From assembly GCA_009731375.1 (NCBI GenBank), contig BJOX01000063.1:459226-494326 (forward strand): 35,101 nt of DNA, in the 5' to 3' direction. Below the pieces are notes generated by a model, which was not told the DNA's origin, ran no database searches, and worked only from the letters and a program-made list of their open reading frames with translations. Every line of letters begins with the position of its first letter. Within the stretch, counting starts at the first letter, position 1. Shown in pieces: positions 1 to 7,960 of the stretch. The position numbers and the translations under genes were made by a program. This DNA is from Paulinella micropora (Eukaryota > Cercozoa > Imbricatea > Euglyphida).

Positions 1-3000
1 TTGAGGTGTTGTAGACGCTCAGTGGTGTACACCAGAAAGTACCAGTGCCGTTACCATCAAACGCCTTATAAGGGACGGACGTACTGAACGAGCCACTAGC
101 GCTCGCGACAAACGTCTGACTGCCCGACGTCTAGCTCGCGGATGTCATGCCGTTAGGCATTTTGCTGCCGCTCGGAGAATCTGTAAAAACAAGAGTGTGT
201 CCAACCGGCTGCGCATGTGCCAGGCTGCCGCTGCCATCTACCGTGACTAGCGATACCACGGACGGCAGACCACTGAAAGTCTTGATGGCGCTGGAGCCTG
301 TGTCAGGAGCGGAAAGCGTACTGGTGCCGCCTGCGCCGCTGAGTGACAGTGAGCTAGCAGCCCCTGTCGCTAGCTGACCACCGGAATCGAGTGTCACTAT
401 CGATGTGCTTCCCGGCAGGGCGGTAGGCAGCTTGAGAGCGGAAGAACCAGAGGCTGCCGCGGAAAGCGTACTGGTGCCGCCTGCACCGCTGAGTGACAGT
501 GAGCTAGCAGCCCCTGTCGCTAGCTGACCGCTGGAGTCGAGGGTCACTAGCAAAGTACTGCCTGGCAGAGAGGCCGGCACCTTTAGTGCAGAGGCGCTTA
601 GCTGCCCCGCAGAGGTCAGCGACGTCAGCGAAGTGCTGGCAGGCAGCGCACTGGGCAAGCTCAGCGCAACCGTCCCTGTACTCGCGATCGTAGACGTACC
701 GATCGTCATTGGCGACCTATGCGCGTGTCCGTCTACGTAATCCTTGTTGGCAGCGTCGGTGCTGACTAGCGGCGCCGCTATGTTCTTGATTGCGGGGCAC
801 GTCGTGTAGTCGAAGCCAAAGTGGTTGATCGCACAGAAGCTAGAAGCACCTGCGCCCATGATGGAAGCAACAACTATGGCCACGTAGCGGGCAGCCCTTG
901 CGTTGTCGGTCGGAGTGAAAGTGACTGAAGTATCAATTATAAAGGGGAACGATGCATATTGCCACAGCGTCCAGGTAGTGCCGTCCAACGACGTGCCCAC
1001 CCACCACTGTTTCATTGCTTTACTCAGGCCGCCGGTCTGGCCCTGCAGACAGTACTTCTCCAGTACGACTCCAGTGCCAAAATCTAGCTGGAGCCACTCT
1101 CCTGAGCACACTACACCCGAAAACGTTTTGCTTGCATTGGAGGTGTAGGCGCCGCTAGTGGCATCGTAGGTACCAGTGTTGCTCTGCCAGGAGGAGTTTG
1201 AGCCAGTATTGAAGCCGTCGTACGCGTTGCCGTTCCCTGAAGTGGACGCGCTCGCGACCAGGCCGTTCCAGCTGTTGCTCGTCATGCTGTCGGGCTTCTT
1301 CACGTACGAAGTGGCTACAAGGCTCAGGCCGTGATAGATGGCCTGGTCCCCGTGCAGCAGCGTGCCGTTGGAGCCCAGTGACACCAAGCTGGTGCTGGCA
1401 GGCAGCGAGCTCGGCAGCGAGAAATTGCTTTGGGACATTTCGTACGTGCTAGGGTTGTACTGCAGCACCATCTGGCCTGAACCGCTCGCTTGGCCCGACC
1501 TCACCGGCCTGATGGTAGTCGAACCAGCTGTGCTAACATTCATGTCCGCACCGCTCGCGTTCAGCACGATCGCGTTTGTTGCAGGTACCGACAGGGCGTT
1601 ATCGCACCCGCCAATCGCAATGCTGTCCGCCCCCAACACGGCGCCCGCATGTGACCCGATAGCTACGGACCGCGCTCCTTGGTTTGTGGTGCCCGCATAA
1701 TATCCTATCGCCACGGATCGCGCCCCTTGGTTGGTATTGCCCGCCGTCGCGCCTATCGCCACGGCGTTGTCGCCTTGATTCTCGTTTCCGGTAGTATCTC
1801 CCACTGCGACAGCGCCCGAGCCTTGCGTAACCATCCCGGTATAATCGCCTATCGCTATGCTGGCGCCCCCCTGCTTCATGTCCCCGCCGGCCAGGTAGCC
1901 TACAGCGAGCGCGCCGCTAGCCTGTCGGAAGAGATCCTCTATCGTCTTGGTGTTGATCACGCCCGTTTCCTTCACCAGTATGCCGCTAGTGACGGGCATG
2001 GGCAAGAAGTCGCCCTCCGCGTAGCTCATGGCCCCGTCCGCTCCGGCCGCCAACAGCTTCGTACTTGCAGGAAGGGAGGCCGGCAGCTTGAGTGCACAAG
2101 ACCCACTGGAAGGAGCCGAAAGAGTGCTGTTGCCGCCAGCCCCTGTCAGCGTGAGCGTCGACGAGCTTAATTGGCTGCTCAGGCCTAGCACACCGTCCGG
2201 GTCGACCGTCACCAGCTGCGCGGCCGAGGCGGGCAGAGGGTTAGGCAGCCTCGCGAGGGTGTCCGGGATCGTCGTGACAGTGTAGTCGGTGTCCATGAGC
2301 ACGATCGCGCCATTGGCATTTGGAGCTAAAGACGGCTGCTTGAGCGTCCTGTCCTTGACCGCAAAGATCGAGCCGTCTGGGTCCATGGTCACGATGCAGT
2401 CGTCTTGGGTAGGCATGATCGACGGGAACTTCACCGCTCCTGCCACCGCGTGGTCGACGTACGCCTTGGGCGCCAGCTGAGAGGCCTTGGTAGGGTAACT
2501 AGTGTTCTCGATGCAGCCTGCATTGTATAGCTGGTAGTCGAAAGCCAGGCTCCGCATGTACCAAACCCCCGCCCCGTTGTTTTTAGTGCAGATTACGCGC
2601 AGGTACCTGGCGTAGTCGGCCGAGGTTGCCGGCGTGAACGTGCGCAGGCTGTCGCCGACAAAGGTCTGGGCCGTCTGGCTGTCCCAAGTGAACCACCGGC
2701 TGCCGTCCGCGCTGTAAGCAACTACCCAGTCCCTGGGCGCGGTAATAGCCCCCGCAGACGTGAAGTGGTAAGCAGTGACCTTGGCGTGCATCGGTAGATC
2801 GAGCTGGAGCCACGCGCCCGCTACAGGGAGATTATCGACCATCGTCTCGATCATGGCAGTGTAGTTGTTGCCGCTGTAGCTGTCGGGCGCAGTGGTGCCC
2901 CACAAGGTCGAAAAGTCGCTGTCAAAGGCCAGGTAGGCCTGGGCGGAATTGCTAGAGGCCGAGGCCACAAAGCCAGCGGAGCTGTTAGAAGTCATCCCGG

Positions 3001-3265
3001 CCGGCTGGTTAGTTTTGGCTTCAGTGTCCAGCGTCAAGGTAATCAGGTCGGCTAAATCGACCAAGTGCGGGTTCCCGGACGTAGTCAGCCTGTGAGCGGT
3101 ATTAAGCGCTACCGCCTCGTTCGCGGCCACTCCGCCCGCTGCCCATCTCACGCCCCCGTCGCCGTCCGAAACAAGGACGTCGCCACTCTGTCCGTCGACC
3201 GGTAGCACAAAGTCGTCGGTCGCACCGTCGAGGCGCCGCCGCTTGTACGACCTCGCAACTTCCAT
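1..3265 (-). pseudogene. Virus-like fibre protein with discoidin and YadA-head-like repeats, interrupted by an in-frame TAG and cut by the window edge
   Basis: The ATG at 3265-3263 opens a frame of 1044 codons that ends at a TAG at 133-131. The same frame stays open from 130 to the window edge. The N-terminus has a KRRRL motif and a GDVLVSDGDGGVRW-type stretch, then a GNPH motif; both are usual in tail-fibre proteins of phages and large DNA viruses. Residues about 92-245 and 659-815 look like two discoidin (F5/8 type C) domains, with the NS..G.VASAS start and WLQLD core. Residues about 448-560 are repeats of the S/A-VAIG-x-x-AG type, like YadA heads. Between and after them are degenerate repeats of the LP.ST.LVTLD..G.L type. 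The residues just after the TAG again resemble the start of a discoidin domain, so the stop probably breaks a third one. Likely role: host or surface attachment by a virion fibre (inference). There are no introns. The gene is read in the same direction as two neighbours, with gaps of about 50 bp. It could instead be a host surface protein acquired from a virus. Confidence 0.7.
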
Positions 3266-3314
3266 TTGTTGCTGATTAAATAATATAACAAGAGGAGAAG
3301 TTTTTTTAATTAGT
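3266..3314 (-). promoter_or_regulatory. AT-rich intergenic signal before the fibre-like gene
   Basis: On the minus strand this 49-bp gap begins with ACTAATTAAAA followed by a run of A and ACT. A TTATATTATTTAATC stretch follows just before the ATG. The same ACTAATTAAAA word sits at the matching place in the next gap. It may combine the end signal of one gene with the promoter of the next, as in compact viral gene blocks. Confidence 0.35.
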
Positions 3315-3533
3315 TTACAGGATCTCGTCTAGAAAATTGTCGACGAAGCGCATGCGTTCTTCCCAAGTGTCTCCACCAGGGATATCACGAGCGGGGTTGA
3401 TGCAGGCGCCGTCGCCATAAGGGCGGCACACGAGCGAGGCCAAGTCCCGAGGATCCCCTTTTTTACAAGTTCCGGACCAGTAGAGCTGGCCTTCAAAAAA
3501 GCAGGCGCCGCAAGTAGGACAAACGGCCAGCAT
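3315..3533 (-). CDS. Small cysteine-rich (putative zinc-binding) protein, virus-like island
   Basis: A 72-codon frame with an ATG at 3533-3531 and a TAA at 3317-3315. The N-terminal half carries CPTCGACF, then a Cys at WSGTC and another at LVCRPYG, plus GACINP. Six cysteines in 72 residues, with a CxxCxxC start, suggest a small zinc ribbon or a disulfide-bonded protein. The C-terminal third is acidic and helical in character. I do not recognise the family. It lies between the two other island genes on the same strand, separated by 49 and 48 bp of AT-rich sequence, which fits a compact viral gene block. It is short, but the clean start, the cysteine pattern and the spacing support a real gene. 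Confidence 0.6.
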   Translation of the reverse strand: MLAVCPTCGACFFEGQLYWSGTCKKGDPRDLASLVCRPYGDGACINPARDIPGGDTWEERMRFVDNFLDEIL

Positions 3534-3592
3534 ACCGGAACACTGTTATAGTATTAAAACAGAGAATTAAAAAAAGTCATTTTAATTAGTCA
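3534..3592 (-). promoter_or_regulatory. AT-rich intergenic signal before the cysteine-rich gene
   Basis: On the minus strand ACTAATTAAAA overlaps the TAA stop of the upstream gene and is followed by ACT, a T run and TTTTAATACTATAACAG before the ATG. The shared word and similar gap size (48 bp from stop to start) suggest a repeated gene-boundary signal. Confidence 0.35.
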
Positions 3593-4328
3593 AAACGCTG
3601 CGTCTCTTCTCGTCCACTAGCAGGAAAAAACGGGCAAGACACCGGTTGAGCTTTTGCTCCGCATTGTCCCAGTAAGTGTCCCTGACTCTTTTGGCACGCC
3701 TCAATAACCGATTCCGTGAAATCCCGTAATTCTCCTCAGTGTGCACTGCAAGCTCCCATAGCTCGCGCCACGGTTCGCACCGACCAACAGTGGGCATGTA
3801 CAAGCTAGCTAAGCGCGTTTTGTTGTACAACGACCGGAGCATATCCTTGTTGCTGGAATTCTTCCACGCGCCAGCCTCCAGTGGTTCGTAATACGATGGA
3901 TTGACGTATCCCGCGACCAAGCTCGCAACCACAGCCGGAATACCGTACTCCTCCTCCAGTAAATACAGACCCGCGTGCTCCGCGGCGACCAGACCAGCAG
4001 CCTCCTTTACCACGGGGTCGTCGATACGCTTGGCCAACAGCATAGAGTCCAGCGCAGAGTAGGTTTCTTCCCCTCCCGACTTCCAACACGTAGGCGGAAG
4101 CCCTAGATAATATAGAGGCTCGCGGTGCAGAGCAAGGGTTCTATCCGATATAGACAGCAATGCGGTGGCGAACGGCTCGCCCGGCAGAGCTTCGCGCGGG
4201 ACGGTACGAGTAAGCGGGGGCAACTCCAGGCGGCGTCGCTTGAGGGGCTGGGCGTCCGTCCCAGCGGCTAGTTGTTTGTTCCGTAGACTGTTTTGCGGCG
4301 CGGTAAATTTCAGGAAAATTGATCGCAA
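3582..4328 (-). CDS. Hypothetical protein of the virus-like island; no in-frame ATG near its 5' end
   Basis: The open frame runs from a TTG at 4328-4326 to a TAA at 3584-3582 (248 codons). I recognise no family. It looks globular and charged, with a basic KRRRL motif near residue 30 that echoes the same five residues near the N-terminus of the fibre-like gene. Its C-terminal quarter is rich in Arg/Lys (LLRRAKRVRDTYWDN...). The first in-frame Met is residue 96, and going upstream a TAG closes the frame at about 4371 with no ATG between. It therefore starts at a non-AUG codon, has an unseen 5' exon, or has a decayed 5' end. It is the first of three co-directional genes. Virion or DNA-associated function is only a guess from the basic motifs. 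Confidence 0.5.
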   Translation of the reverse strand: MRSIFLKFTAPQNSLRNKQLAAGTDAQPLKRRRLELPPLTRTVPREALPGEPFATALLSISDRTLALHREPLYYLGLPPTCWKSGGEETYSALDSMLLAKRIDDPVVKEAAGLVAAEHAGLYLLEEEYGIPAVVASLVAGYVNPSYYEPLEAGAWKNSSNKDMLRSLYNKTRLASLYMPTVGRCEPWRELWELAVHTEENYGISRNRLLRRAKRVRDTYWDNAEQKLNRCLARFFLLVDEKRRSVLTN

Positions 4329-4471
4329 GATGTGGCAATTGCAAAAATTGCAATATGTTCGTTCAGGCTGCTAGTCACTTCTGGTCTTGCTTGGGTCGAA
4401 GATTATGATAGAGGTTCGGTGACGAAACGGACCAGCTTAGGTTCAGGTTTGTGGCAGGCCGGACTATGTGT

Positions 4472-4550
4472 ATATCACTGCCTTTTTGTACCATATCACT
4501 GCCTTTTTGTACTATATCACGATATTTCGGCTATATCACTGTATTTGGAC
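4472..4550. repeat. Short tandem repeat, about 20-bp units starting ATATCACTG
   Basis: Two near-identical units (ATATCACTGCCTTTTTGTAC) are followed by two diverged ones. The core TGCCTTTTTGT recurs inverted as GGACAAAAAGG at about 4558 and about 6145, so the word marks both sides of the 4.5-6.2 kb repeat block. The stretch 4372-4735 has no recognisable gene. Confidence 0.6.
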
Positions 4551-4734
4551 CCTATGGGACAAAAAGGTAATACGTGCCTGAACTAACCAACAGAACAAAA
4601 CGCGAAATTTTCCCGCAAATCCCGGCCTGCGGCTCAAAGCTGGACATGGCAGGTCCCCCCTCTCCGCGGTGGTCCAAATCCGCGCTCTGTGCCTAATTAA
4701 ATTCTCGACTGCCTGGACCGCTCCTTTGGACAAC

Positions 4735-5670
4735 AAGGATCCAAAGGCGGTCCAAAGCGCCAAAAGAACAGACTAGAAAAATCCGGGCGGATTTGGACCA
4801 CCGGGTGACAGTCGTGGCAGTCTCGTCGAGCGAACTCACTGTCTCGTCGACACAGTCAGCTGCTCGACGAGCGCGTGGTCCAAAGCGGTCCACAAAATAT
4901 ATACGTCCCCACGTCCGACCCGGACCACACACTACCTGAAGTGAGGCATACACACCGCCAACACGATCCAGGCAGTCATGCGAAATGTCGCACTTGTTCG
5001 ATCGACGTGTGTGTGTGTGTCGTGGTCTAAACTGACCAAAATAAAATATACGTCCATGCGTCCGATCAGGACCACCAGTCGAACGGCCGAGAGGGGAGGG
5101 ACCCACCGCCACCATGACACAGGCAGTGTGTCGTCGGTACTGACATCGGTGTCGACGGGTGGTCCACAGCGGTCCAAAAAAGATATACACCCAGACGTAC
5201 GATCCGGACCACCACCGCCAACATGATCCATGCAGTCTACCAGGGGATACTACACTTGTTTGATCATGGCTGCGGTAGGTCCCTCCATCTTGCGTGGTCG
5301 ACGGGCGTGCGTGGTCAGGCGTGGTTGGGAAAAGATATAATGCATTGGTTCCGATTTGGACCACGCGTCGACTGTACCTTGGTCCCGTGCCATCGAGCGA
5401 CTCACTGTCTCGTCGACATCGTCAGCTGCTCGACGAGCGCGTGATCCAAGGCGGTCCAAAAAAGATATATGTCTCCGCATCCGATCCGGACCACACCTGT
5501 CGGTCGCGCGAGAAGGAGAGGGGTCCCACCGCCAACATGATCCAGGCACTCTACTAGGGGATGCTACACTTGTTTGATCATGGTTGTGGCGGGTCACCCC
5601 CTTCCCGTGTCCCCTGGTGGTCCGGCGTGGTTGAGAAAATATATACTGCATGGATGCCGATTTGGACCAC
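4735..5670. repeat. Array of 54-bp TATA-containing modules with inverted ends, in a dimeric higher-order repeat
   Basis: Six modules, each exactly 54 bp, lie at 4875-4928, 5022-5075, 5159-5212, 5311-5364, 5441-5494 and 5617-5670. A degenerate seventh lies at about 4735-4802. Each starts with GTGGTCC (or a close variant), ends with GGACCAC, and has an A-rich GATATA/ATATATA core at the same offset. Linkers vary from 76 to 122 bp. Odd and even modules resemble each other separately, and so do their preceding linkers: a GTCGAC-rich type, and a type with CCAACATGATCCAGGCAGTC. The array is therefore about three copies of a dimer of roughly 270-310 bp. Open frames across it are by-products of the repeats. 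Confidence 0.75.
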
Positions 5671-5724
5671 CTACCGTCGGCACTGTGAGAGTGTCGACGA
5701 CACTGTCACAGTCCCGACAGTAGC

Positions 5725-5880
5725 GAGTGTGTAGCCAGTGTGTACCCAGTGTGTTTGTAGCAGGTATGTAGCCACTGTGTTGGTACTCAGCGAATAGAGG
5801 AGTAGCCAGTGGGTAGAGGAGTAGCCAGTGAGTAGCGGGGTAGCCAGCGAGTAGCCAGTGGGTAGCCAGTGCGCAGAACA
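5725..5880. repeat. GTAGCCAGTG minisatellite
   Basis: Irregular tandem units of about 10-20 bp built on GTAGCCAGTG(G/A/T)GTA occur about ten times. The flank at 5881-6232 shows no gene, only AT-rich sequence and a GGACAAAAAGGCAAT word at about 6144. Confidence 0.6.
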
Positions 5881-6227
5881 CAATCCCTGCTGTGAATAGA
5901 GTGTGAGAGTACACACAACACGAGCCCAACCTAGCCCCCTGCTTAGCAGTGTCACTTGCTTGTTGCAAAATTATAAGGTAGAAGCGGATTTTTATGTATC
6001 AAAAATTAGAAAATTCGCAATTGTGGGTTCACACTAGCCGCAAAACACGTGAATTTTGCTGGTCGTGAATATTCACGCGCAAATGCCACTTTTCCCAGAC
6101 TGGGCCGGCCGAGACACTAATGCCAATATGTCCTATCCGCGCAGGACAAAAAGGCAATAGATTATCCCACCCTGGGCAAATTGGCAGCCTGTTTTCTCAG
6201 GCATATCGACAAATCAGGATGGATTGA

Positions 6228-6232
<5 letters not shown>

Positions 6233-6323
<91 letters not shown>

Positions 6324-6485
6324 NNNNNNNNNNATATATATGTATATGTATAGAGAGAGAGAGAAAGGACGGAGAGAGAGAGAGCGAGCGAGAGAGAGAG
6401 AGAGATTTGAAAAGATATAGACAGAGGACCCATATGAGATATGCAGATAGAAAATAGATAGGTAGGAATATGGTATGTAAGTAGG

Positions 6486-6538
<53 letters not shown>

Positions 6539-6540
6539 GA
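6233..6540. repeat. Compound microsatellite (AT)n-(GA)n-(GATA)n with a 10-bp gap
   Basis: (AT)n spans about 6233-6350 and is broken by N at 6324-6333. (GA)n spans about 6351-6404 and (GATA)n about 6484-6538. No gene is visible. Confidence 0.9.
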
Positions 6541-6963
6541 GATATCGACTAATGTCAGAAAAAAGGAGCTTCTGATTTTGTCAACCAAGGAAGTCTGTGG
6601 GTAAAGTATGAACCCGATGCCCAGCTAAACCGTGATGTTTGCACGGAAGGGACTGATACAGGCGATACCAAACCTCCCTAGTACCAGGCGGGGCCAGGGC
6701 TCGTTCCATAAGCTCCCCTTGCAGAACGAGCTCCCACCTCCATTACAGAGGACCCAGTAAGCAGATGGAGTTTCGAGACTGTTCGACAGTCTAGTATAAA
6801 CCGACAGAGCACTGTGGGTTTTAATCCGGGCTCAACAAGCGAGAAAGGGCACCCTGAGGGAACAGGATTGTGCTTCCTGTCGCTATTTCGGCATGTGACT
6901 TATAGGCATATGGCTAGGCACACATAAGGCACCCCACCACGGGCCCAGCACACCCACACCATC
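6537..6963 (+). repeat. Dispersed repeat R1, full-length-looking copy
   Basis: About 425 bp between (GATA)n tracts. It starts ATGAGATATCGACTAATGTC and ends near GGGCCCAGCACA. A second locus at 15070-15610 carries the same sequence once forward and once reversed, which makes this a mobile or at least multi-copy element. I see no long coding frame and no clear tRNA-like boxes. The GATA/CTAT tracts at its edges in both loci suggest either microsatellite tails or insertion into such tracts. Confidence 0.7.
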
Positions 6964-7037
6964 CCCTAATTCTGTCTGTCGAAGATAGATAAATAGATAG
7001 ATAGATAGATAGATAGGTAGGTAGGTAGGTAGGTAGG

Positions 7038-7083
<46 letters not shown>

Positions 7084-7173
7084 TTTAGAGAGATATCCCT
7101 AATTCTGTCTGTCGAAGATAGATAAATAGATAGATAGATAGATAGATAGGTAGGTAGGTAGGTAGGTAGGTAG

Positions 7174-7227
<54 letters not shown>

Positions 7228-7240
7228 TTTAGAGAGATAG
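6964..7240. repeat. Tandem duplication of a 130-bp GATA/GGTA microsatellite unit
   Basis: The block TAATTCTGTCTGTCGAAGAT followed by (GATA)n, (GGTA)n and (GATA)n, ending ATTTAGAGAGATA, occurs twice head to tail, beginning at about 6967 and 7101. The non-repeat leader is conserved, so the whole compound unit was duplicated rather than each tract expanding on its own. Confidence 0.8.
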
Positions 7241-7247
7241 ATACCAC

Positions 7248-7541
7248 ATGGGATGCCAGTGGGCTGGCAGGTGTTGCTCGCTCAGTTGCGCTGTTGCACT
7301 CCCTCCGGTCAATCCGGGCGAAGTGGACCCTCAAATGAACCTATCCTTTGCCAATAGTTCATCCATTCAGCCGTCTGGTCAATCGCATCTGAAAAAACCA
7401 ATCAGCCCCACGTCGCCAAGCGCTAGTGCACGTGTCAAGCAGAGGATCAGGAAGACGCCCAACGACATCTTTGCAAGGGCTGCAGTTGCCTGCATCCAGC
7501 GGAACCACACGACCACGCTAGTACAATACTTGCGCTACTAA
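7248..7541 (+). CDS. Possible small gene or exon, unknown
   Basis: ATG at 7248, TAA at 7539-7541, 97 codons. The second half has ordinary protein character: a Ser/Pro/Lys-rich stretch, then [25 protein letters not shown] possible acceptor (GCCAATAG) lies inside at about 7356. It sits between microsatellites with no supporting neighbour, and I recognise no family. It may be an exon of an unseen gene, a transposon remnant or a chance frame. Confidence 0.2.
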   Translation: MGCQWAGRCCSLSCAVALPPVNPGEVDPQMNLSFANSSSIQPSGQSHLKKPISPTSPSASARVKQRIRKTPNDIFARAAVACIQRNHTTTLVQYLRY

Positions 7542-7555
7542 CTACTGTTACTACG

Positions 7556-7613
<58 letters not shown>

Positions 7614-7960
7614 GGCCTAGGCCTTCGGTTTAATGAAGTTAACAATTTAACCTCTGGTCGATCCATACAAATCGTTAGCTCAAGAGCTATTGATTTAACT
7701 AGATGGTGACCTACGTCTCAGTTATTAAAGATAATGAGAAATATATTAGATTAATCTGTTATGAAATCAAAGTAAAGTTCTAGTTCAGTGAGGAACGAGA
7801 AAAAAAAAAGAAAAAAAAAACGGAAATATATATAATATAATATAATATAGTATATATATATATGTATATATATGTTGAAAGAGTTATATTCTCATACCAT
7901 ATATATACATATATATATAATTTATATATATATATGTTGAAAGTGTTATATTCTCACTCA
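7556..7960. repeat. (TAC)n tract, AT-rich sequence and a duplicated GTTGAAAG...TTATATTCTCA unit
   Basis: (TAC)n covers about 7556-7612. Further right, a TATATGTTGAAAG-N-GTTATATTCTCA word occurs at about 7870 and about 7933 between AT-rich runs. The second lies at the 3' tail of the minus-strand LINE, so these may be duplicated tail units or part of a target duplication. Confidence 0.5.

Noticed and set aside
4536-5651. Several 70-220 codon frames across the 54-bp module array
   Set aside because: They repeat with the DNA modules (for example the recurring FGPRARRA peptide), change frame between modules and show no protein-like conservation.
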